From assembly GCA_948470475.1 (NCBI GenBank), contig OX419342.1, positions 185,001 to 249,000 on the forward strand: a stretch of 64,000 nt of DNA, given 5' to 3'. The stretch's first letter is position 1, and each line of letters starts with the position of its first letter. Below are positions 33,022-42,981 of this stretch, piece after piece. This stretch comes from Galaxea fascicularis (lineage: Eukaryota; Cnidaria; Anthozoa; Scleractinia; Euphylliidae). A model generated the notes under the pieces. That model did not search any database and had not been told where the DNA came from. It worked only from the letters and a program-made list of their open reading frames with translations. A program made the position numbers and the translations under genes.

Positions 33022-36000
33022 TAAAATCTATAAGTGCCATTTGGTACTATCAGGAGTGAAAGGGTAAGATAAGAATTTTACTATAGTGCCATGGCACCTA
33101 GCATACACTGGGACATCTAAAGAAACAAATAATGTACATTGTTGAGTTAAATTAGCACATGGGAATTATTAGGAACACAAGAGAGGTGCCTAAAAAGGCA
33201 TGTTGGCAAATGCTTCTCACACTTTGCAACAATACAAAAGTTTTTTTTATTAATCTTCTTTTCCTTTCTACTGGAAGTCTGTTGATGAAATTAAAACTCT
33301 CTAACCCCTAAATTCTGCTTTTATGTTCACAGTAGTTTAAAATACACTGTATAGTTGAATCATATGAACCTTTTTTCAGATTTTATAGTCTGTCATTAGG
33401 CCTTATTTTAATCTTTGTTGTTTGAATGCTGGTGCATTAGGAATACATGTGCCTGTCAAACTCCACAAGAACATAATAAATCAACTGCACCTGTTTTTGT
33501 TTGGCTGTTCTGCTTTCAAGACATGAAGCCATGCCTTAAGACTTCTGGGAAGATCATTTGATTCACTGTAATGAAGGTCAGATTTACCAACCTGGTGAGA
33601 ATCTACCACATAGTTCATCCAAGGAAAGATGATATCATAACACTCGGCAATGTCTTGCAAAAAACTTCTGGTAAGAACCCTAAAATAAACAAGGCAAGAC
33701 TTTCTCAGCTCTGGGTTGACCACGATATTTCTTGTTTCCCAGAGACTTAAATGACTGCCACAAAAAGCAAAGAAGTCAAACCTGACCAGTCAAAAGAAGT
33801 GCTGCCACTCACAACAGAATGGTGGTTGAACCGCAAAAACAAGAATAAGAAGTGGGTTTAAATAAATGGAAAAATTGGTATGATTGCCCTGATTGGTTCT
33901 ATCATTATGTAGGGGTTTCATTAAGGTTTTGAGCAGAAGGGCAATACCTTTTCACAGGTGGGTAAATGTGTTTGTATTTAACTTATTCATCACAACCTTG
34001 ATGTGTTCAAAGGTGGGCAAAACTATGTTTACAGCCAGCCAATTTGCCCAGTTCACAACCCTTAATGAAACCGTAGATTATGAATGTCAGAAAAAGGAGG
34101 AAACCACATACACTGTACATTTGAATGCACACTGAAAAAAGTCAATGAATTAACACCTAAGAGTTGAGAGTATTTCTCATGAGCCTGTCAAGGACATGTG
34201 CCTTTGCTGATTCACATAAAAACATCTTTCGTTTTAGTAAATAAATAGTAACAAATTATGACTCATAACAATAAAACAACAACAATACATAATAGAAAGC
34301 ACTAGCTGGGGATTTTCAGAACTAACCAGATTCTGCTTAAACTTGAAGAGCATGCTACATGAAATGTCAAGAAATAGCCAAATGCCATCTGTGCACAGGA
34401 GTATCTACTAACAATTAAGGATTATTTTTAAGAGTCCTAAAGGAGGAAAATATTTATTCCATATGATATGTAGATCACTCATTCATTATAACAGACATTT
34501 GTGGTAGCTGGTCCTGCAGCAGATAAAATGAAAGGATACTGAAATGTTTCTTGGCACAATGACATTATCTAAGTGTAGGAAAAGGTGAAAATTAATGCCT
34601 ACAATAAAGACAGCAAAACGTCTGATAACAACTGAGGTATAAACAAAGAACAATAACAAAACAAACAAAAATAACAACAATAAACAACAACATTTGGCTA
34701 TTTTGTCTGACCACTCCCTGAATGGCATTATGTTCTTTCATAAGGGATTTGTGACCCAAAGACAGACAGACAATGAATGTGTAGTGAGCAAAATAGGAAG
34801 TACTGTTAAGATGACCTGCAACAAAAGTTGTGCAACTCCAGTAAGATAACCAAGAAGACTTATGATTGACTCAATGGAAGGATAGTTTGATAAGGTTTCC
34901 ACTACAAGGGTTCCACGCTTTGATAATCTGAAAACAAAAAAAAACACAGCTTAACAGCTTATTTGATCTTAAAATGAATTTACCCAATCAATTCCTTCAA
35001 TCTTTTTTCAGAACTGAACTTGTTTTGAAACCTACACTTTATTCATAGGTACTAAAAAACAAAGGCAGGGTTAGTTTCTCAAGAAATTATGGTGCTGTGT
35101 TAGTGGGGAAGCAAACATGAACATGTTATAAGCTGTTAGATCAACTGAGTCGATACACTATCAGTGGAAAGTGATGATGTGTAATTACACATCATCACTT
35201 TCAACTGATTGTTAAAACCAAAAATTACACAGATTGACTAACATACATATAAAAGCTTGTTGTACATGTAAACATACATATATATGTACATCTGCAACCA
35301 AACTGACTGAAAGCAGGGTTCTGTTGTATTCTCTGGCTGACAGTCAAAGGACCAATACTGCCATTAAAAAACAATGTAGTCAATTTAATCATTCTTTTCT
35401 TAAAAGCTGAAAACTCTAGAAACCACTGACCTAGGAAATTTGTTCTTTACATTAGCCACCTTATCAAAGATTCCAACTTCTTGAAGCCTTATGAGACACT
35501 TGACAACCTGTGAAAAGGTATTGCCCATTAACTCAAAGTTGGTTGAATGATGACAGGGTGATTTATCATAATCTAAGAACGTTTTATTAGTTTCTTGTTA
35601 AAAAGTCCTTAAATCATATGGAACAGTCTCTGAACCTGAATGAATGGATTGTTTAATCATCTGAGTAAAAATCTAAATAAAGTAGGTGGCAGTGAGAGGT
35701 GAATTCTGATGAAATAGGCTGTGGCTTTTGACGGTTGACAGCTTCGAATGAAACCATTAAGTTGCTGGTTCAATCCCTAGCCAGACCAACAGTCAGGGTC
35801 TTTAAATAACTGTGTGAGAAGGAAGTGCTTACTTTGTAGGGACATCTGCAAATGGTTACATGTACACTGTAGGTGTTCTAGTCCCCTTCGATATGGGCAA
35901 TAAACTATAATCACTTGTTGGTACAGCTACATAATAATCACTGAGGCATTAAAGAAGCCTCATACTATTATTTTTGGAAAGAAAAGGGGATGTAGTTCCC

Positions 36001-37071
36001 GTTGTACTATTGCAGTGTGCCAGCATGTTGTCAACCTGGCTGGATTAGCTTGAAGGGTTTCTAAGCAAATGAAACTACAATACAGACAGTGCATAATAAT
36101 TTTTTAATTATTATACTGCCAGAAGTCAAACTACTCACCAGGTGCTGTTACCCACACAGCCCCATATGGTAATTATACATGCATTTTGTGACTCAAACTC
36201 CACTGGTTTTTGGAACGTGTTTAGTGTGACAGTGATGTAAGTATAATTAATGAAATGGAGCTGTGTGGAAATATTTCCCTTTCTTCTTTCTTTTTAACAT
36301 CAATAATAAATGTCGAGAAAGTGGAAGGTACCCTCTCGGAATAACTGGCAAAGAAGACAGTACTGGAGTTTAAGAGTAACAGTTTGCAAGAGGAATACAT
36401 GCATGGACAACTTCAAAGTATTCTGAATAAAAAAAAAAGCAAAAGCTTGTGGGATTCACTGAACGATAGGCAGTAATAATGACAGCATGGACTGGTTCTC
36501 GCATATATCGGGAATGTTGAAGCCTTTTATACTAACCAGTACAGACCACATCAGCCACAATGATGCTACTTAATGTTTCGCACCTCAGACTGAGTAACAG
36601 ATAGGTCGGAATCCTGAGGATTTCACATTTATCATGTTTCAATCTCACCTTCTTCAGTCCTTGAAAGTATTTTTCCTTCCTATGCTGGTTGCCGTACTTG
36701 TAAATCAAAGCCTTGACAATAGCAGCTTCTGACCACAGTTGAGGATGTTTCAGTTTACGATGAATAACAGTAAGCCTGCTGACGGTCTCAACTACTACTC
36801 CTACGAAAACCAAAATGATAACCTTCAGTTAACGCCTGCTACCAGCTGTGTGAAGGATTGAATGAGAGCATACGTTTGTAGAGAGCAGACGATTGACTCC
36901 TACATTTCGGTCTAAAATTCACAACATCAGAAAATCTCAGAAAAGCCTCCTCCAAACTACCCTTGAAAGTTCACCTGTGTCAATGTTCTCTCTACAAGCA
37001 CTTATGTTTGACCCTCCTGGACACACGTTCAAAACTCCTCTGCGATTCCAAAACTCCGTGGCAGCCGCCAT
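30445..37071 (-). CDS. NEPRO: Nucleolus and neural progenitor protein homologue (possibly one exon unassigned)
   Basis: Eight minus-strand coding exons were found: 37071-36975, 36800-36649, 35507-35431, 34927-34816, 33781-33491, 32256-32153, 31810-31740 and 31071-30445. The start MAAATEFWNRR and the acidic end EDEIDSIFNALDN match the family N- and C-termini. The middle is helical and leucine-rich (IISLLGYLTGVAQLLLQ; LTRSFLQDIAECYDIIFPW). The long last exon is basic, as expected for a nucleolar protein. In vertebrates NEPRO is nucleolar and linked to pre-rRNA processing and Notch-dependent neural progenitor fate. All junctions keep the frame except exon 4 to exon 5: exon 4 ends in phase 0 but exon 5 needs two extra bases. 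A small exon between 34815 and 33782 is probably missing from this model, or a splice site differs. Confidence 0.85.
32407..32930. mobile_element. Short TIR repeat, copy 1, interrupted by another insertion
   Basis: Starts TTAACCCTTTAACTCCCAAG and ends GGAGTGAAAGGGTTAA, so its ends are an inverted TTAACCCTTT repeat. Its body matches the uninterrupted copy at 32961-33067 on both sides of an insertion of about 412 bp (about 32480-32891). It lies in NEPRO intron 5. Confidence 0.8.
32480..32891. mobile_element. Nested insertion with ATTATATGGCTA inner inverted repeats
   Basis: Comparison with the neighbouring intact copy gives the empty site AAAATCTATAAGTGCC, so this block was inserted at a TA. 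ATTATATGGCTA near 32481 is mirrored by TAGCCATATAAT near 32807. A second hairpin (CTTAATAACC with GGTTATTAAG) lies at its right end. It may itself be two elements. No coding frame is present. Confidence 0.65.
32961..33067. mobile_element. Short TIR repeat, copy 2, uninterrupted
   Basis: A 107-bp unit starting TTAACCCTTTAACTCC and ending AGGAGTGAAAGGGTAA. It is nearly identical to the two halves of the copy at 32407-32930 and provides the empty-site reference. Confidence 0.85.
35161..35208. repeat. 48-bp near-perfect palindrome without spacer
   Basis: AAAGTGATGATGTGTAA is followed immediately by its exact reverse complement. The outer bases TCAGTGG and CAACTGA extend the arms to 24 bp with one mismatch. 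It sits in NEPRO intron 3. Confidence 0.95.
35690..35935 (+). mobile_element. Degenerate copy of the tRNA-derived SINE
   Basis: Carries a decayed B box (TGGTTCAATCCC) followed by CAGGGTCTTTAAATAACTG and ACATCTGCAAATGG, which match the body of the SINE at 7365-7801 read on its own strand. The A box is no longer recognisable. It lies in NEPRO intron 2. Confidence 0.65.
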
Positions 37072-38189
37072 TTTGATTTTCAATTTCTTCAGTGTGGTCA
37101 TACACAACCGAATTACCTTTTGAACGTGTTACCGCTGTACAAAAGCAAGTTAAAGTCGGCCCTAGTCTCTAAATCTCTGGTCTCGCATGCAGGTTCTGTC
37201 AGCATGTTATCATATGCATGACCTTAGCCTTTTTTGGTATACTCTTATGTTTCCTTCGGTAAAACTTTTCAGTGAATTCTTACAAGCAGGCGTTTGTAGT
37301 TTGCGAGAATGGTTTCACATACATAGTGATACATTGTTTATTTGGATACCTCCAAATAATTTTTGGCGGGGTAAAAGGGAACGTTGGGCGCACACAGACT
37401 GCCAAGAATGTCTTTACGGCACGTGACCGATACAACTTGAGACAAACCCTTGCTGCCTGTTGGGATGTATTCAGATACTCGGTAGTTATGACCTAAATTC
37501 ACGGTAGTTAGGCATATAAGGGAAGGAGATACGAAAATCAGTGTACTCGAAGCTCAAATAAGTGAAGCAGGCCCGAACGATGACGAGTGGACGAGGAGAC
37601 CGAGGGACTGAGGCGGGAGTTCCAAACAACTCCTCACCTCAGTCTTAGTCTTTCCCTTCTCTCCACTTGCATGGGAAAACTGCTTCTCTCTCGCGGCCAG
37701 TTCGTAAAAGGCGTTTGAAGCTCGCTTGAAGAGCAGCCAGTATGACATCATTACGAACTGACGTTCAACAACAATCTCCGATCATTGAGCTAATCCCCAA
37801 CTGAAATCTCCTCGATTCCAATTTTCACATTATAATTTTAGTGCAAGTGCCCATCAACTTATTACAACGGTATCACAAGGCTAAGTATAAATGAACATGA
37901 ATATCTTGAAAATCTTCGCACGCGCAAATGCTGACATGGCGAATCAGATTGTTGACCTATTCATTTGACGTCACATGCGTCGCTAAGCCGGGCTATGAAC
38001 AATACTTGTTTGATGTTTTATAAATTGATAACACTGAAATGTAAAAATACAGGCTTACCACTGTATTAAGTTTCAATGGTGGCGGCAGAGCTATGCCCTG
38101 ATGGTGAGCGAGGATCATCCAGTTTGCCAGTGATTTGAGATAAAACAACATTAATTTACTTATGTAAAATATATTTCTTTGTATTGCAG
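37072..38189. other. Divergent intergenic region
   Basis: Separates NEPRO (minus) from the plus-strand membrane protein gene. It should hold the NEPRO promoter and the unrecognised first exon of the membrane protein. A candidate ATG at about 38074 with a GTGAGC donor has the wrong phase for the next exon. No repeat was identified. Confidence 0.35.
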
Positions 38190-40262
38190 TTTAACTTTCG
38201 GGGAATTCAACTCCATCGGAAAGAACTCTATACTTCATTATCACTAGCAATCGCTTCGTTTCTTTTTGGAGCTTTAATCAACGACTTTGTTTCAATTATT
38301 AACGTGGAGATGCCCGAGAACTCGACTCATCAATTTACATTTTCCATTTTGGTAAGTAGTCTTATTGTTCAAATACTAACGAAGCGCAACTTGCAACGCT
38401 AAGTGCGCGATAAAAGTTAAATCTTTCCGTCCATTTTTGTTGAAAAAAGAAAAACGACAACAACGACAACTGGCGTGCACTCAAAAAATGTGTCAGCGGA
38501 AAGCATTCTGACCTATTGCTGATAACAAAAGTTCAAGTTCAAGTTTTCAGGTTTTATTAGGATTTTCACGAATAAATACAAAAACAACGCCAACCAGCAA
38601 ATAGCTAAGGCTAATCTAGGCGGGTAGCATGTAGGACAGCTTAGAGAGTAAATCTAGTTGTGAGTATTACATAAGTAAAGAAATACATGCACATTATATA
38701 ATTGGTATTAATGACTAAAAAAAGAAGAAATAATAAAATAAATAAATAAATAAATAAATAGAAATTGCGGTCAGATAAAGCTAGTTTGAGCATTTATTTT
38801 GAAATTTATTGATTTGGGAAGGTGTGCCAACATAATCGTCCTCTTCCATTAAAGCTTGTAAAAGTTGATTTCAGTGTAGTTTTCTTAAATACGTACTTCG
38901 GTGGCGTGTGACCTATAAGGTACAAACTATATGAGGAGAAGGGCACGCTTTAGTAAGACCAGAATTTGATTAACGTAAATTTGTCCAGGTTGACCCCACA
39001 CAACAATACCGTATGATAGATAAGGGAATATCAAAGATCGATAAATTGTTAACAGTACGCTTGGAGGTACATAATATCTTAGTCTGGCAATGATACCAAT
39101 CGTTTTGCTTATCTTTGAGGTAATATGTCCAATATGATATTTCCCGGTAGCTGAGATTAACCATATAGTACACCTAAGTACTTGACATACAACTTTCGTT
39201 CTCAAGGCAAAAAGGTTTTGGAATCATTATCAAATATTTGAAGGTTAACTTGATAGTCAATTTTCTTTTGATGCGGATGGAAGATAGGGAATTTGAAATG
39301 GACTGGCAGTCTCGTTGAGGTGTTAAGGAGTGAGGAATTCAGAGCAAGCAATGTCAATACCAAAGTAACTGGAAGTGTTATGCAGTCACTGGTATAATCT
39401 CCTTGGCAAAGAAAATGTGACTAGTTGAATAATAATTACCGACGCAGAATTACCCTGAGAATGAAAATTTTAAGCCACCTCTGTTTATTTCCGAATCAAA
39501 ATGAGTGATAACTTTTGTCGTCAGTGGCCAAATGTACGATGCTTGGTGTCTCGAGATTTGTTATTCTGAGTTCAACCAAATCACTAGTTAACTTTTCCAT
39601 ACAAGACTGTAGGCCAGGAACCGACCCGGGATGGGTGTTAAGATAGCCGAGCCTGTGTTAAATTTGATGTTTTATCGTCTTCTTTCTAGTTATTGCACTG
39701 TGCAGCCTTTGCACTGGCTCTCCTTGGATTTATATACAACAGTCTAGCAGAGAAGGAAATTGGAACTAAGTTGGGACAAATTTCAGCAAGTAAGTTGTAG
39801 CTATATATAGCAGTGTAAGCTAGATTGTACTAAAGCGAGGGGTTTTACCGCTGACCGCTGTGACTTAAGGGACACGTTCAAGAAGGAAAAAGATGAAAGA
39901 TTACTCAGGATCCCAACGTAACGCCAAACTTGAAATAGCAAGGACTACACTATGAGAACAATCCTTAAAGTACATTCCCCCTGGAACCGTTCTAGCCAAC
40001 ACAACAGTTTATCCCAGAAGCTTTATCAGGGAAGACTAAGCTACTCTTTTAGCATCCAGCTTTTGTTATGAGAATAATCGCAATTAAAAATGCTGACTTC
40101 GCTAGCGAGAGGAGAGTTAAAAAAGCAACCGAGTCTAAATTAGACTATCACTTTTCTCTTTTTTTTTTTCCAGTTGTAAACTTGGGCTTATTTATTTCAA
40201 GAATAATTCTTGAATTAGTATTCATCGAATTCCGACCAGAGGAAATGCCGACAGCAACGTAA
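38190..40262 (+). CDS. Small multi-pass membrane protein, 5' exon(s) not found
   Basis: Three plus-strand exons (38190-38351, 39690-39789, 40174-40262) join in frame with good GT-AG borders and end at TAA. They give 116 residues without the N-terminus. Three hydrophobic helices are visible: LSLAIASFLFGALINDFVSI, LLHCAAFALALLGFIYNSLA and VNLGLFISRIILELVFIEF. The pieces start with FNFRGIQLHRKELYTS and end EEMPTAT. The good splice signals and coherent helices support a real gene. No family was recognised. The upstream exon would have to end in phase 0; none was identified with confidence. Intron 1 hosts a LINE fragment. Confidence 0.65.
38540..39290 (-). mobile_element. 3' end of a CR1/L2-like LINE
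   Basis: The minus strand encodes the conserved C-terminal reverse transcriptase region: HITSKISKTIGIIARLRYYV, then LLTIYRSLIFPYLSYGIVVW and LLKRALLLI, ending near 38927. An upstream YVKYLGVL motif (about 39170) is in another frame, so a frameshift is present. An (AAAT)n run at about 38735-38760 and a 3' UTR-like segment containing AATAGCTAAGGCTAATCTA (38598) follow. A related 3' UTR segment lies at 43585-43830. The copy is 5'-truncated and dead. Confidence 0.75.
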
Positions 40263-42085
40263 GACGAGGGAAGGAACAAATAATAGGTAGGTCGTACAAT
40301 CCAAAACTAACTGGAAATGAAGGTAGACGATGGCATTAATGTTTGAATTTGGAATTACATCTTCGCATAGGCCTGAAATATTTTTGGGCAACTCGAGTTT
40401 AAAATATGAAAACAATCCAGGCCTAAAGCTTAATTTGGTCTGAATGATAGGATAATTGCAATTGTGAAATAAGTTCACGCCAAGCTGGGGTTGGTGTTAC
40501 GCGATAAAGGAACAGTGGTTGTCGAATGTTCGATTACTTTATAGTTTGGCAATTTCAATCCTTTTCTTTTTCAGGAATTGAGATTAAATAAAAGAGTAAA
40601 TTATTTCGTGCTCTACAAGCAAAACAGCTGAAGTAGTCGGAATAAAGGACTTCAACAAGTTGACGGCATCACGTGATACAAGCGATTGACGTTCCCCCGA
40701 GACTCTTTGCAGCCTTGCATTGGACAAGAGGTCTAACGGACGGTTGTCAAGAAAACGAGGGAGAATCTGAGACTGTAACGTGAGCAAGACGATGAGCAAG
40801 CAAAGACTAATAATACCGTCTTCCAACATAGACTCATTTACAGTCTGAAGTGAAGTAATTAGCTTGATGAAAGTCTTGTTTTGAGTTCTAAGTAGAAATA
40901 GTTAGAATTAAAGATTTTATTTCGGAGTACTTTACTTGTGCAGCCATCATAAAAGTATCAATGAGACGCACGTTTAGACACATTCACATTACCTCACAAA
41001 TCACTTCTCTGCATACTATTTGGTCTTTGATCATTAAAGACGCCGCATTCAATAACAGGGCCAAACCTCAAGGAAACAATTTGAAGACCCTTCGCGGTTC
41101 TCCTTGTGGCAACGAGGAAAAAAAAAACTGAACGTCTCCTTCCGCTCGCACTACTGGGACTCTTCACTGTACTTCAGAACGCAAGGCGGCCAATGTGGGA
41201 ATTTTCTCTGCCAGCCAGTCAGTATGTTTTAGTTGTGCTTCCTCCTCACTTAAGAATACGGTTACTCTATGATGTCCTCCAGTTTTTCACTTGCCGGGCC
41301 ATCCAAAAATTATTCCGTATGATTGAAAAGACAACAGCTCGGGGAAAACAGAAAGAAAGGACCATATCACGACCGGATGGTTTTTTTTCTCTCCATCACT
41401 TAATTGCTGCTAAAAAGGAAGATAAACACAACCTCAGTCAGGCAGTAGTTTTATTTCTTCGCGAATTGCTACCGATAAGTGAAAATGAGGACACGTCCTG
41501 TCCCGAATTTATATTTTATTCAGCGCTTTGCGCCCGATAGAGTACGAAATTTATTTTGGATGTTTCTACTATGTTAAAACTTTGTCTGTTTTATGAAAAT
41601 TTTAAAACACAAAAAATACAGATAACCTGTGCTATCCGTATCCATTTACCCATCTTGAAATTCAAGACAGATAATCAGTCTCGACCTTTACAAATAACAC
41701 TAACCATCCTAAAGCTCATAGCACATTAAAGACACACATTTTTCTTGTTCTTGAGTCTGTTCCCAGTGACAGTGTACCTTTTATTTCTGGTATTTTGTGG
41801 CAACTCCACTTTTTTTCTACTTATATCTGGTTTATGTTACAGTGAATTTAAAAAGAACAAGCAAACACTAATACACTGGTTCCCCCTCCGAGGAACGTTC
41901 ACTCGATTTCAAGTATAGACTGTCTTATCTGATAGTTACCTCCTCGCTATAAAATCACAAGCCAGGGCAATTAGAGTTGCAGACTTCCCGGGCTTTCAGA
42001 ACTGGGAGCACTGGAGAGTCAGACTCTCGGATAGTCAATAAATGTTTCCTCCATTTGTGGACAATGTCGCTCACCTAAATTCCTA
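40263..42085. other. Gene-poor intergenic stretch
   Basis: The only long open frame (41106-41540, 144 codons from a GTG) has no splice context or recognised motif. This region also holds the likely distal 3' flank of ZFPL1 (a minus-strand AATAAA near 41515). Confidence 0.35.
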
Positions 42086-42171
42086 TACAATCTTCAGTTC
42101 ATAACTAAGAGGAGTACGATCGTCCGGGTGAGTGTAGTCCTGAGAAGGATTGTTTGTGGTGACAGTGACTG

Positions 42172-42205
42172 ACGTTTCGACAACCTGAGCGGAAGTCATC
42201 ATCAG
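42172..42205 (-). ncRNA. Hammerhead ribozyme core in Penelope-like arm
   Basis: The minus strand reads CTGATGA, a 20-nt stem II region, then GAAACGTC followed by AGTCA. UGACU just before the core pairs perfectly with AGUCA after the GUC cleavage triplet to form stem I. ACGU within GAAACGUC is the self-complementary minimal stem III used by dimeric Penelope hammerheads. All catalytic boxes are intact. Confidence 0.65.
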
Positions 42206-42306
42206 AGTCAAGTGATTTGTGTAACGTCAGTAGATGGTATAAATACTCTGGTCGTTGATGTGATTGGTGAACGAAGTCGTGATGTTATTGGTCGACTGTC
42301 AGTTAA

Positions 42307-42799
42307 GCCCTGGTCAAACGGCTCATGATAGTCGATGATAGTTGAGCGCGCGCTTCCGTTCAAGACCACCAACTATCATGCACTATCATCAACTATCATT
42401 CAGTTTGAGCTTGTTCAAATTCTTCATAATAGTCGATGATAGTTTTTCTCGTTTGACCACGCGTATGATAGTTCATGATAGTTTTTCGGTCAGCTGTTTT
42501 GATAATCACTGGCCCGATAGCGGGCAGAAAACATGCTGCCGTCCTCTTTTTCGTCGCGAAAAATTCATACTTTTACAAGTTTGTCTTACGGGAAGCCATT
42601 TAGTATTAACATTTTTACGCGGAAAGAGCTTCGAATTCCCTGCTCTCGTGATTTTGTTTGCGCGAATGCCGGTGAACTATCGTCAACTACCACGAACTTC
42701 TTTGGCCGTTTGACCCTGTGAATGATAGTTGGTGATAGTTGATGATAGTTAGGGGAGAATCAACTATCATCGACTATCACGCCCCGTTTGACCAGGGCT
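42307..42799. mobile_element. MITE with TTA target sites, nested in the Penelope-like remnant
   Basis: The terminal inverted repeats begin GCCCTGGTCAAACGG on both strands and continue for nearly 40 bp (TGATAGTCGATGATAGTT) with few mismatches. TTA (or TTAA, depending on where the end base is assigned) flanks both sides at 42303-42306 and 42800-42803. This fits a Harbinger-type (TWA) or TTAA-targeting element. The interior is full of TGATAGTT repeats. Open frames inside do not encode a transposase. Confidence 0.8.
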
Positions 42800-42981
42800 T
42801 TAAGCCTAGTTGTCATTCGCTGTGGAGACTGTGTACAGTCTTCCTCTCGGGTTGTGGAAACGTCAGTCAATGTCACCACAGACAGTCTTTCTCAAGACTA
42901 CAGTCAACAGGACAATCGTACTCCACTTAGTTTTGATAGGATTCCTCGGTTCAAACGATTTACAATCTTCAGTTCATAACA

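Larger units (their letters stand above)
42106..42960. mobile_element. Penelope-like element remnant with inverted arms and 20-bp target duplication
   Basis: The exact 20-mer TACAATCTTCAGTTCATAAC occurs at 42086-42105 and 42961-42980, directly flanking the block. Within it, 42106-42302 and 42803-42960 are related segments in opposite orientation. They share CGTACTCC-ACTTAG, GTGACA/TGTCACCACA and GAAACGTCAGTCA. The left arm carries a hammerhead core on the minus strand. This layout (partial inverted pseudo-LTRs plus hammerhead) is typical of Penelope-like retroelements. No reverse transcriptase remains. A MITE (42307-42799) interrupts it. It sits just downstream of the ZFPL1 stop codon. Confidence 0.75.

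Noticed and set aside
38074..38101. ATGGTGGCGGCAGAGC... with a GTGAGC donor as exon 1 of the membrane protein
   Set aside because: Joining it to 38190 gives an immediate stop (GTT TAA), so the phase is wrong.
41106..41540. 144-codon plus-strand frame as a gene
   Set aside because: It starts at GTG rather than ATG, has no splice or promoter context and no recognised motif; kept only as an unassigned open frame.
42342..42713. 123-codon frame inside the MITE as a transposase
   Set aside because: It consists of translated TGATAGTT repeats and shows no DDE or other catalytic motif.
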